The notes beneath the pieces were generated by a model. That model was given only the letters and a program-made list of their open reading frames with translations. It ran no database searches and was not told the origin of the DNA. A stretch of 21,842 bases of DNA from assembly GCA_026987795.1 (NCBI GenBank), contig JALSMF010000097.1, forward strand, positions 1-21,842, read 5' to 3'. Below are positions 1 through 7,845 of this stretch, in pieces; positions within the stretch are counted from its first letter, which is position 1, and each line of letters starts with the position of its first letter. The translations under genes and the position numbers were made by a program. The stretch comes from Bacteroidales bacterium. GTDB taxonomy: Bacteria > Bacteroidota > Bacteroidia > Bacteroidales > JAADGE01.

Positions 1-226
1 ACTCAAAACCGGTTTTTAAATGATTTTTTTTAAAACTTCTTAATATCTTTGATATTAAACGGCTAAAAAACGATAATTTTAATACTTCCGGCTTAATATC
101 TCGGTAATATTCTGATTTTCCTTGATATAATACAGTAACTTTTACATGATGTCCGGCATCTTGCAAGGCTTTTGCACGATAATACAAATTGGTATGAAAG
201 CGCGGCGCAATAATTAAGAATTTCAT
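1..226 (-). CDS. Glycosyltransferase family 4-like protein, N-terminal fragment (cut by window edge)
   Basis: About 75 residues are visible, beginning MKFLIIAPRFHTNLYYRAKA and continuing with ALQDAGHHVKVTVLY. This is the first Rossmann strand, the donor-side loop and helix, and the second strand of a GT-B glycosyltransferase N-terminal domain (Glyco_trans_4-like pattern). The reading frame stays open to the left edge, so the catalytic C-terminal half lies outside the window. The start ATG at 224-226 overlaps the stop of the upstream methyltransferase-like gene in an ATGA junction, which fixes the start and implies translational coupling. It is the last visible gene of the polysaccharide operon and probably adds one sugar on the cytoplasmic side. 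Sugar and linkage cannot be read from this fragment. Confidence 0.72.
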   Translation of the reverse strand, partial: MKFLIIAPRFHTNLYYRAKALQDAGHHVKVTVLYQGKSEYYRDIKPEVLKLSFFSRLISKILRSFKKNHLKTGFE

Positions 227-1083
227 AAATTTTCAATAATTTTTTTTATTTCACTACCCTCGTTAATATCCTTTAAATGAGCCAGTTTATTATTTTGTTT
301 TCTGAAAAAACTTGCATTGTTTATTTTTTTTGCATTTGTTCTGCCCACAAGCAAAACGGCATTTTCTTTCATCGATTTTTTAATATTTATAACGGCGGTT
401 CTTATCTTATCTTCATTAAAATATCCTAAGTTTAAGATGTTCATGGCTCTTACGAAAGTAAATTTTTCATGTATTTCGGTATTAAAAATATCATAGCTGA
501 TAAATTTAAATTTCTTTTTTTTTACTTTTTCTGAAACTTCAGGGTGCAAAAGCAATAAGCTATAATCAAACTTTTCGGGAGTTTTATTTTTTTGAAGCAA
601 TTTAAACAGCAAAACCGTAAGCGGGAAAAAAGTATTTTTATCGGCAGCATAAAAACATCCGGCATAAGCGAAAATCAGGTGATTTTCATTGTCGTATGCT
701 TTGGTTATAAATCCTTTTTTAACTTTTATTTCAGCAAATTTGTCCGAAATATAAAATTCAAATTTTTTCTTTTTTTCGGCAAGCAGTTCATAAAAATCAT
801 TTGAACAAATTCCGTTTGATACGGCAATATCGTGGATAATGTAATCTTTGTTTTCTTTCATTAACTCAAAGGACGGAATATCTAAATCCGAGAAGCGTTT
901 TTTTTCTGTTTTTTTAGATGTTTTATCATTTACCCAAATATCTCGGTAAAATTTATTTAAAACAAGTTCTGATTTTATGTCGTTAAAATTTTCTGAAATT
1001 TTTAAAATAAAGAAATGCTTCAAAACGGGAATTTTTGAAACTTTTTCAAGGAAATTTATATTTTTTGATGCAATTTTTATCAT
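223..1083 (-). CDS. Class I SAM-dependent methyltransferase-like protein
   Basis: This 286-residue soluble protein has no signal peptide. A diverged SAM-binding motif I is visible around residues 82-96 (IIHDIAVSNGICSNDFYE; an acidic residue followed by a small-residue loop). A second conserved block at about 208-222 (FTFVRAMNILNLGYF), followed by a helix and the strand NAVLLVGRT, is typical of methyltransferases in which a post-motif region precedes the 'sloppy' last strand. The stretch at 138-165 is hydrophobic but short and broken, so a membrane segment is unlikely. It lies between two GT4 genes with ATGA overlaps on both sides, suggesting that it methylates a sugar, or a lipid-linked intermediate, of the polymer made by this operon. 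Motif I is weak, so a non-catalytic role is possible; the acceptor is unknown. Confidence 0.55.
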   Translation of the reverse strand: MIKIASKNINFLEKVSKIPVLKHFFILKISENFNDIKSELVLNKFYRDIWVNDKTSKKTEKKRFSDLDIPSFELMKENKDYIIHDIAVSNGICSNDFYELLAEKKKKFEFYISDKFAEIKVKKGFITKAYDNENHLIFAYAGCFYAADKNTFFPLTVLLFKLLQKNKTPEKFDYSLLLLHPEVSEKVKKKKFKFISYDIFNTEIHEKFTFVRAMNILNLGYFNEDKIRTAVINIKKSMKENAVLLVGRTNAKKINNASFFRKQNNKLAHLKDINEGSEIKKIIENL

Positions 1084-2204
1084 AAAATGCTTTTGATTAC
1101 AGACTTTATCTTTTTACCGACTTGATTTATATCATGATTTTCTTTCATGTAATTAAAGCAATTTTCTGCTTTTAATTTAAGTTCCTGTTTATTTTTTAAG
1201 AGTTTTTTTATTTCACAAACTAAAAAATCAAAATTCCCTCCGGCAAAAATTCCGCAATTGTATTCGGTAATAAAATTATCGGGATTCACATTTAATGAAA
1301 CAACAGGTGTTTTTGCCTGTGCCGCCTGCAAAAATGTGTTCGGAAACCCTTCAAAATCAGATGTATTTACAAATAACACTGCTTTATTAAAATATTCTTG
1401 AATTTCGACAAACGGCACTTTTTCGATAAATGTTAAATTAGAAATATCGTTGGCTTGTTTTTTAAGATTTTCCCAATTCTTTTTTACCGAAACGGTATAA
1501 GGGCAAATCATTACAAATTTTTGTTCGGGAATTTGCTTTGCCAAATCAAGAAATAAATACGGATTTTTCATTTCTGCAAAACGGCTTACCCAAAGAATAT
1601 GTTTTTTTTCGGGTAAATTTTGCGGTATTATTTCAAAACTGTTTTTAAGAACAAAAGCGTTGATATTATGATTTTTTTTCAGCAAAATTCGATGTTCCTC
1701 ATTTTGCGTTATCACTTTTGAAGCATTCAGTAAGCCAAACTTGTATAATTTTCCGGAAAATCCGTTTTTATCAATGTAATTTTTATTAACATCAATTAAA
1801 CTTGATGTTCTGTAAATAAATTTTTTTTTGAAAGTTTTTGTGTATAAAGCAATTATACCGGTTAATGCGTTTGCATTTGTTGCTGTTATAATATCCGGTT
1901 TAATTGCAATTAATTGGAAAAATAATTTTATACTTTTAAATAATTTCGTGATTATATTCTCTTGCCGTTTCAGTCGAATTGTTCCGATTAGTTTGATGTT
2001 TTCAACCGGACTTATTTTTTTTTGATTATGATTTTCGATTAAAAATAAAACCTCAAATTCGGGATAATTTGCAAGTGATTTTGCCCAAAGATACATTTGC
2101 AGCTCTGCACCGCCGTGTGCAACAGTTGATTTCGGGAAAAAAAACGAGTGCGATGCCGGCGAAAAAAAGCAAACCGTTATTTTTTTGTTTATTTTTTCTT
2201 CCAT
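1080..2204 (-). CDS. GT4 glycosyltransferase (EX7Q variant)
   Basis: This is a 374-residue GT-B glycosyltransferase. The N-terminal domain carries the glycine-rich donor/acceptor loop AHGGAELQMYLWAKSLA (29-45). The C-terminal domain has the nucleotide-sugar signature VSRFAEMKNP (206-215) and the block DFEGFPNTFLQAAQAKTPVV (283-302). The usual E-x7-E pair reads E285-x7-Q293 here, a substitution that I recall from other bacterial GT4 enzymes with an EGFPNTFLQ motif. It shares 'FLDLAK..PE.KFVMI.P' and 'NVNPDN' with the GT4 at 4522-5628, so the two are probably paralogues. The start overlaps the end of the membrane glycosyltransferase by 16 bases, and the stop overlaps the methyltransferase-like start (ATGA). 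It likely transfers a sugar from an NDP-donor in the cytoplasm; specificity is unknown. Confidence 0.88.
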   Translation of the reverse strand: MEEKINKKITVCFFSPASHSFFFPKSTVAHGGAELQMYLWAKSLANYPEFEVLFLIENHNQKKISPVENIKLIGTIRLKRQENIITKLFKSIKLFFQLIAIKPDIITATNANALTGIIALYTKTFKKKFIYRTSSLIDVNKNYIDKNGFSGKLYKFGLLNASKVITQNEEHRILLKKNHNINAFVLKNSFEIIPQNLPEKKHILWVSRFAEMKNPYLFLDLAKQIPEQKFVMICPYTVSVKKNWENLKKQANDISNLTFIEKVPFVEIQEYFNKAVLFVNTSDFEGFPNTFLQAAQAKTPVVSLNVNPDNFITEYNCGIFAGGNFDFLVCEIKKLLKNKQELKLKAENCFNYMKENHDINQVGKKIKSVIKSIL

Positions 2205-4507
2205 AAGAATAAGGTTCTGAACGGTTTATTGTTTGCTTTTAATTCTTCGAAAATGTTTTTATCGTTCCGGATAACATTTATTTGGGCATTGCTTAAAGCA
2301 AAATCGTAAATTTTGATATTGTTAATATATCCGTTGAATTGCGGGTTTATCTGAAATTTAACTAAATCGGATTTAGTTTTAACATTCTTGCAAGTAAATG
2401 GTTGCGAATTAATTTTCAGACATATTTTATCCGGTTTTGTTATCAGATATATTCGATTTAGAATATCTTTTTTCAAATTAATAGAAATACTGTCTTTATC
2501 GGGAAAAGTTACGGTAATTTTTTGCGAACCGGCAAAAATTCGTAAAAAAATTCGTTTATCGTTTCGCAGATAAAAAATATCACCGTTTGTATTGTCATTC
2601 GTTTTTAAATCAAACACAAAAGAATATGTATTCTCGGTATTTAAGTTTGCCGACGGCATATTTCTTTGAAAATTAAAGAGTTCAAACGGTTTAAACATCG
2701 ATTCGTTATAATAAAAAATTTCTTCTCCGTTTTTATCAATACCGTAGCCCGCATATTTTTTGAAATACAGATTAGCGTAATCAACAAGATTTTTGTCTAA
2801 TCTTAATTCATTGTATTTATGCCAAATTAACCATCCGGACGGGTATGTCTTCATTTCTTCAAAAACTTCGGTAAACGGTCTGGCTTTAGACCCTCCGATA
2901 CTTAAAAATTTTGTTTCTTCGGGAATTCCGACAAGATAATTTTTAGGTCCCCAGTGCTTGAAAATAACATCGCCTTTATGAAGGTTTTTAACGACAATTT
3001 TATGTGCAACGGAGGGTTTTGCCGGTGAATATGAATTTATAACATACAAAGATTTATAATGATTTGAAAAAGTTAATACTAATGAAACAAGCAACAAAAA
3101 AACCATAACAAACTGCAACAGTTTACCGTATAAAACTCTTACAATAAGCATATTACTTCCAATTATCAAAAGAACGGCAAAGGGTGTTGCAAAAGATATA
3201 TAGCGATAGGAGGGCGGATACTCTATAACAAATGAAAACAAAATCCAAATGATAAAAACGCTTATGAAAAGTATCAGGTATCTTTTTATAAAATTCTTAT
3301 TTTTAATATAAAACATTCCGAAAAAAAGAGTTAAAACAAAAATAAGATTAATGAAACTGTTGAAAGGATACCCGAACAATGCTTTTGTATAAACTTCGGA
3401 GTTATTGACTTCAAAAAGAGTAAACTGACTGAAATTTACTTTATAAGGAAACAGTATTTGCAACAATAAGATTGCAGATGCAAATAAAAATGCCGTTATG
3501 TATTTTCTTTCTTCCGGAAAAATAAAAATACTTGCAAGTAAAAAAATCAAAAAAATCGGAAATATTAAAGCAATATTTGTATGTATATAAAATCCGAAAA
3601 TCAGCAAAATAAGAGCAAACGGCAAATAAATATAATTAAAATTGAAATATTTTTCCGTAAATTTATTTTTTATTTTAATAAAATACCCGCAATTGCATTT
3701 TTCGTTTATAAATTTAAACGACCAATAAAATGACAATAAAAAAACCGGATACAGCAGTGCATACATTCTTGCCCACCGCCCCAAAAACAAAAATTCATAA
3801 TATAACGCAAATGAAAAAACGCTTATTAATGCGGCATATTTGTCTCGTACGAAATATTTTCCGATAAAATAAAACAAAAAGATAAAAATAAATCCGAACA
3901 ATGCCGAAGGAAAACGTGCAGCCCAAGTGTTTACTCCGAATATTTTATATGACTGTGCTACAATCCATTGGTGTGGTTTTGCTCGGTTGTACGGTTTGCC
4001 GACAAGCTCTTTTTTAATAAAATCCCACTGGCGAAATTCTCCGGTATGATAATAACCGGCAGCTCCTTGTGTAACTTGCACTTCATCGGAAAAAATATCA
4101 AAATTATCGAGTTTGTAAAATAATGTAAAAGCGGAAATTCCGAGAATAATTAATAAAATTACGGTTGTCGTAATATTTTTTCGGACAACGGTATTTGTAA
4201 TTTTTCGGTCTGTATTTTTCTTTTCGCTGAATAAATCGGTAATAAAGTTATTTAGTTTTGTTTTTTCAAAATACAATGAAACGATACCGACTAATATTCC
4301 GGGAATTTGCAATATTGTTTTCAAATTTTCAAAACCTGTGTTTCCGGTAAATTTTTCGTAAAAATCGGAAAAAATGTAAGATAAAATTAAAACAAGAAAT
4401 AAATACTTCAGATTTTGACGCAGGAAAGAGCTTCCCGAAACCTTTTTTTTATTAATTTTTGCCGGTTTCGGTTGTGTTACGGCATTTTTCTTACTTGTTC
4501 GTTTCAT
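2189..4507 (-). CDS. GT39/ArnT-type polytopic membrane glycosyltransferase with C-terminal LamG-like domain
   Basis: The protein has 772 residues. After a basic N-terminus there are hydrophobic segments at about 33-48, 66-80, 114-131, 201-220, 224-242, 250-265, 293-330, 336-353, 385-400, 408-428, 438-457 and 464-480, the layout of the PMT_2/ArnT family. The first large outside loop carries the acidic pair D141-E142 (FSDEVQVTQGAAGY) where these enzymes place a catalytic Asp, followed by KPHQW and the conserved GRWARMYAL block. Such enzymes take a sugar from a polyprenyl-phosphate donor on the periplasmic face. Residues 490-600 form a soluble region. Residues 605-750 look like a concanavalin/LamG sandwich, with TYSFVFDLKT near its start and the LamG hallmark FNGYINNIKIYDFALSNAQI near its end. 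This C-terminal addition is unusual and may bind glycan. The next gene overlaps by 16 bases. Confidence 0.82.
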   Translation of the reverse strand: MKRTSKKNAVTQPKPAKINKKKVSGSSFLRQNLKYLFLVLILSYIFSDFYEKFTGNTGFENLKTILQIPGILVGIVSLYFEKTKLNNFITDLFSEKKNTDRKITNTVVRKNITTTVILLIILGISAFTLFYKLDNFDIFSDEVQVTQGAAGYYHTGEFRQWDFIKKELVGKPYNRAKPHQWIVAQSYKIFGVNTWAARFPSALFGFIFIFLFYFIGKYFVRDKYAALISVFSFALYYEFLFLGRWARMYALLYPVFLLSFYWSFKFINEKCNCGYFIKIKNKFTEKYFNFNYIYLPFALILLIFGFYIHTNIALIFPIFLIFLLASIFIFPEERKYITAFLFASAILLLQILFPYKVNFSQFTLFEVNNSEVYTKALFGYPFNSFINLIFVLTLFFGMFYIKNKNFIKRYLILFISVFIIWILFSFVIEYPPSYRYISFATPFAVLLIIGSNMLIVRVLYGKLLQFVMVFLLLVSLVLTFSNHYKSLYVINSYSPAKPSVAHKIVVKNLHKGDVIFKHWGPKNYLVGIPEETKFLSIGGSKARPFTEVFEEMKTYPSGWLIWHKYNELRLDKNLVDYANLYFKKYAGYGIDKNGEEIFYYNESMFKPFELFNFQRNMPSANLNTENTYSFVFDLKTNDNTNGDIFYLRNDKRIFLRIFAGSQKITVTFPDKDSISINLKKDILNRIYLITKPDKICLKINSQPFTCKNVKTKSDLVKFQINPQFNGYINNIKIYDFALSNAQINVIRNDKNIFEELKANNKPFRTLFLWKKK

Positions 4508-4521
4508 TTTCGAACTTTATT

Positions 4522-5628
4522 TTACAGTAATTTTTTAAAACTATCAATAATTTGTTCTTTTCGATGATTATCGGCTATATAATTTGCTCCGTTATTTCCG
4601 AGTTTTTTGCAAATTTCCGGATTTTTCAGCAGTTTTTCAAAATATAAAAAAAACTTTTCAGTGCCTTTTTCTGCACAAAAACCGCATTCAAATTTATTTA
4701 AAATATTGTCAGGATTTACATTATAACTTAAAATCGGACACTCTGCAAGCATAGCTTCTGCCATAGTGTTGGAAAAACCCTCATATTCGGAACTTAAAAC
4801 ATAAATTTTTGCTTTGCGGTAATGATTTTTTATTTCTTCCGGTTTTACATAGTCGATATATTGTAAATTCTTAATTTTTTTTGCTTCAGTTTGTATTTCT
4901 TTTCCGTATTCTGTTTTTTCAAGCACAACAGGTGCAATCATTACAAATTTTTCTTCAGGATATTTTTTAGCCAAGTCTAAAAAAAGTTCAGGTTTTTTTA
5001 TTTCTGTTAATCTGCCGACCCATAAAATTATATCTTTTTTATTATTAGCTGTTTGTGTCCGGTTTTCATATTCATAAATATTTTTAATTATTGCATCGGG
5101 CTTTCGTTTTCTGTTTTTTTCAAAAATAGCGGCTTGCTGTTGTGTTTGTGCCGTCAGTATGTCAGTTTTTTTATAAACAAACTGCATTGCCGACATCACC
5201 TGAAAACCGTTGTATATTTGTTGTCGTTTTTTTGTTGTTTCGGCATCTGCTGCTATCATATACAAAACTTTTTTTCGGAGAATGTTTTTTACGTAAAATA
5301 CGGCAAAAGCAACACCTATGTCAGCCGAGCGAAAAATATAAGTGTCGGCGTTTATTTTTTTTAATGTTTTAAGAAAATTTTTTGTCCGAGTTAAAATATT
5401 CTCAGAGAAATTAAACGATTTATGAAGTTTTACATTGTTTTTAATTTCAAAATCCGATTGTCCGAAATCGGCAACAAGAAAATGCACGTCAAAATTTTCA
5501 TCTTCAGCCAAGCCCGTGCTTAACAGATATGCTTGTTTTTGAGCACCGCCTACTTTATCTTTTGCATTTGAAATTTCGGGATTAAAAAGATAGTATGCTC
5601 GCGGTATGACAAAGCAAACTTTTTTCAT
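4522..5628 (-). CDS. GT4 glycosyltransferase
   Basis: This is a 368-residue GT-B enzyme. The N-terminal domain begins KKVCFVIPRAYYLFNP and has the loop VGGAQKQAYLLSTGLA (26-41). The C-terminal donor domain shows VGRLTEIKKPELFLDLAKK (204-222) and the canonical E-x7-E pair E283/E291 in EYEGFSNTMAEAM. It resembles the GT4 at 1080-2204 in the C-terminal half (shared FLDLAK, KFVMI.P and NVNPDN blocks), so a duplication on either side of the membrane transferase is likely. The start overlaps the stop of the epimerase gene in an ATGA junction, and 14 bases separate its upstream neighbour in transcription order from nothing else. It is inferred to be a cytoplasmic retaining glycosyltransferase of the polysaccharide pathway, substrate unknown. 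Confidence 0.88.
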   Translation of the reverse strand: MKKVCFVIPRAYYLFNPEISNAKDKVGGAQKQAYLLSTGLAEDENFDVHFLVADFGQSDFEIKNNVKLHKSFNFSENILTRTKNFLKTLKKINADTYIFRSADIGVAFAVFYVKNILRKKVLYMIAADAETTKKRQQIYNGFQVMSAMQFVYKKTDILTAQTQQQAAIFEKNRKRKPDAIIKNIYEYENRTQTANNKKDIILWVGRLTEIKKPELFLDLAKKYPEEKFVMIAPVVLEKTEYGKEIQTEAKKIKNLQYIDYVKPEEIKNHYRKAKIYVLSSEYEGFSNTMAEAMLAECPILSYNVNPDNILNKFECGFCAEKGTEKFFLYFEKLLKNPEICKKLGNNGANYIADNHRKEQIIDSFKKLL

Positions 5629-6677
5629 TTCTTATAGTAACTTTTATACCACTTGATAAACTCGGCAACGCCTTTTTCTATATTTGTATTTGGTTTATAA
5701 CCAAAATCTTCCTTTAGTTTTTCAATATCGGCAAAAGTTTTTTGAACATCGCCCGGCTGCATAGGCATAAAGTTCTTTTTTGCCGTTTTTCCGAGTGCTT
5801 TTTCCGCCGCCTCAATATAAGTCATTAACTGAACAGGGTTTCCGTTGCCAATATTGTATATTTTATAGGGAGCGGAAGAATTTGCAGGGTCGGGCTTTTC
5901 TCCCGACCAACCGGGATTTGCCTCTGCCGGTTTGTTAACAACCCTGAAAATGCCTTCAACTATATCGTCAACATAGGTAAAATCCCGCATCATATCGCCA
6001 TTGTTAAAAACATTTATCGGTTCATTATTCAAAATTGCTTTTGTGAAAATGAACAATGCCATATCGGGTCTTCCCCAGGGTCCGTAAACGGTAAAAAATC
6101 GCAATCCGGTTGTCGGTAATTTAAAAAGATGGCTGTATGCGTGAGCTATGAGCTCGTCTGATTTTTTAGTTGCGGCATATAAACTTACAGGGTGGTCAAC
6201 ATTATCGGAAACAGAAAAAGGCATTTGTCTGTTCAGCCCGTAAACACTTGAGCTGCTTGCATATACAAGATGTTTTATTTTGTTTCGTTTACTTACTTCA
6301 ATAATATTTAAAAACCCGTTTATATTGCTGTGAAAATATACATAAGGATTTTCAATGCTGTAACGAACACCGGCTTGTGCCGCAAGGTGGCATACATAAT
6401 CAAATTTTTCGTTTTCAAACAATTTTAAAATCTCATCTTTATCTTCGATTTGCAATTTAATGAAACGATAATTTTTGTATTTTTTGCTTTGCACAAGTTT
6501 TCCGTATTCAATTTCATTTTTTACAATTCCGGTTTCGAATAAACGGGCGTATTTCAGATTTTTGTCGTAATAGTCGTTAATACTGTCAAGTCCGACAAGC
6601 TCAAAATCTTCATTAATAAATCTTTTTGCCGTGTGAAATCCGATAAATCCGGCTGTTCCGGTTATTAATATCTTCAT
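5625..6677 (-). CDS. NAD-dependent nucleotide-sugar epimerase, UDP-glucuronate 4-epimerase type
   Basis: This is a 350-residue extended short-chain dehydrogenase. It has the NAD-binding motif GTAGFIG (7-13), a Ser-rich catalytic strand YASSSSVYG (139-147), the catalytic Y167-x3-K171 (LYAATKKSDEL), and downstream RFFTVYGPWGRPDMA and RDFTYVDDIV. The loop DSINDYYDKNLKYARL after the second strand and the GRPDMA motif are characteristic of the UDP-glucuronic acid 4-epimerase group (CapI/LpsL-like), which makes UDP-galacturonic acid. A UDP-GlcNAc or UDP-glucose 4-epimerase activity is less likely but cannot be excluded. It probably supplies an activated sugar to the surrounding glycosyltransferases. 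The stop overlaps the following GT4 start (ATGA), and 25 bases separate it from the GT4 upstream in transcription order. The protein is full length for the family. Confidence 0.87.
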   Translation of the reverse strand: MKILITGTAGFIGFHTAKRFINEDFELVGLDSINDYYDKNLKYARLFETGIVKNEIEYGKLVQSKKYKNYRFIKLQIEDKDEILKLFENEKFDYVCHLAAQAGVRYSIENPYVYFHSNINGFLNIIEVSKRNKIKHLVYASSSSVYGLNRQMPFSVSDNVDHPVSLYAATKKSDELIAHAYSHLFKLPTTGLRFFTVYGPWGRPDMALFIFTKAILNNEPINVFNNGDMMRDFTYVDDIVEGIFRVVNKPAEANPGWSGEKPDPANSSAPYKIYNIGNGNPVQLMTYIEAAEKALGKTAKKNFMPMQPGDVQKTFADIEKLKEDFGYKPNTNIEKGVAEFIKWYKSYYKK

Positions 6678-6702
6678 CTTATTTTTTGTTCGTAAATTAT
6701 TT

Positions 6703-7845
6703 TCAGTTTTTGCTTTTTATATCTTCAAAAAGGTGCAAATATTCTTTTGCTATATTTTCCCATTTAAAATTTTCGGCTTTTTTTCTTGAATTTTGCCCTA
6801 ATTTGTTTATTATTTCTTTATTTTCGGAAATGTGTTTTAATATTTTTGTCAAAGCGGCATTGTCTCCGGGTTTAAAAACAAATCCGTTATTTTTGTCAAC
6901 CAATTCTTCCGTTCCGCCTACATCGGTAACAATAACAGGCAGCCCGCAAGCCATAGCTTCGAGCATGGCATTGCTCATTCCTTCGTTATATGAAGCTAAA
7001 ACAAAAATATCCGCCTCTCCGTATTTTTGCGGCATCTTTTCTCCGGCAATATAACCGGAAAAAATAATATTTTCTTCAAGTTTATATTTCTTGACTGATT
7101 TTACATAATTGCCTTTTTCGTCTCCTTCTCCTATAAAATCAACTTTAATTTTTATATCTTCTTTTTTTAACTTTGAAACTGAGTTTATTAATATATCCTG
7201 TCCTTTACGTTTAATAAGGCGTGCGGGACAAATAATTTTAAGTGTATCGGTCGGTTGTTTTTTTAAGGGTTTAAATTTGGCGGTATCAATTCCGTTATAA
7301 ATAATCTTAATCTTAAGTATAGAATTAATTTTTTTAATCATATTTTTTTCGGTTCGGCATTTTACAATAATCAGCTCTGCTTTTTTCCATATCAATTTTA
7401 TTATAGGCGAAATAATTTTATAAATGAAGGAATATCTTTTTTCAAAACCCGGAATATCCGGACCGCCCACCCTGACCGCATAAGGAACTTTTTTGAAGAT
7501 TCTCAGGAGTAAAGCCGGCAGACCTGCAGGAACCGCTGACCAAACAAGAATTATATCGTATTTTTTTTTCTTGTAAAGTTTAAATCCTTTAAAAGTTGCT
7601 TTTATCGCATATTTTATAAGCTCAAAATTTGAAGCGTGATGAATATTTTTTTTCCCGACAGGGAGTTTAAAAATTCTGATATTCTCGGAGAATTGTTCAA
7701 ATTCCGTATTTTTATTTGCAGATGAAGTTATCAGGTCTATATCTAAATCCGTAATATTCTTAAAAATATTGAAAAGCTCGAAATTAACAGTGCCTGTTCC
7801 GCCGCCGAGCGGAGGAAATTCGTTATTAAACATCAAAATTCTCAT
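6703..7845 (-). CDS. GT4 glycosyltransferase
   Basis: This is a 380-residue GT-B enzyme of the group 1 family. The N-terminus MRILMFNNEFPPLGGGTGTV carries the glycine-rich donor loop. The C-terminal domain carries PARLIKRKGQDILI (207-220, with R209 and K214 as the usual phosphate-binding residues) and SYNEGMSNAMLEAMACGLPV (285-304) with the E288/E296 E-x7-E pair, then TDVGGTEELV. This is a more canonical GT4 than the two further along the operon and is not an obvious paralogue of them. The start ATG overlaps the stop of the GT2 gene (ATGA), which supports the start choice and translational coupling. It probably extends the lipid-linked oligosaccharide in the cytoplasm. Donor sugar unknown. 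Confidence 0.9.
   Translation of the reverse strand: MRILMFNNEFPPLGGGTGTVNFELFNIFKNITDLDIDLITSSANKNTEFEQFSENIRIFKLPVGKKNIHHASNFELIKYAIKATFKGFKLYKKKKYDIILVWSAVPAGLPALLLRIFKKVPYAVRVGGPDIPGFEKRYSFIYKIISPIIKLIWKKAELIIVKCRTEKNMIKKINSILKIKIIYNGIDTAKFKPLKKQPTDTLKIICPARLIKRKGQDILINSVSKLKKEDIKIKVDFIGEGDEKGNYVKSVKKYKLEENIIFSGYIAGEKMPQKYGEADIFVLASYNEGMSNAMLEAMACGLPVIVTDVGGTEELVDKNNGFVFKPGDNAALTKILKHISENKEIINKLGQNSRKKAENFKWENIAKEYLHLFEDIKSKN

Noticed and set aside
5053..5372. Plus-strand open frames inside the GT4 gene at 4522-5628
   Set aside because: They are opposite-strand shadows of a gene with clear GT4 motifs; their products are Phe/Cys/Leu-rich without any domain pattern. The same applies to plus-strand frames at 592-804, 6686-7054 and 18830-19544.
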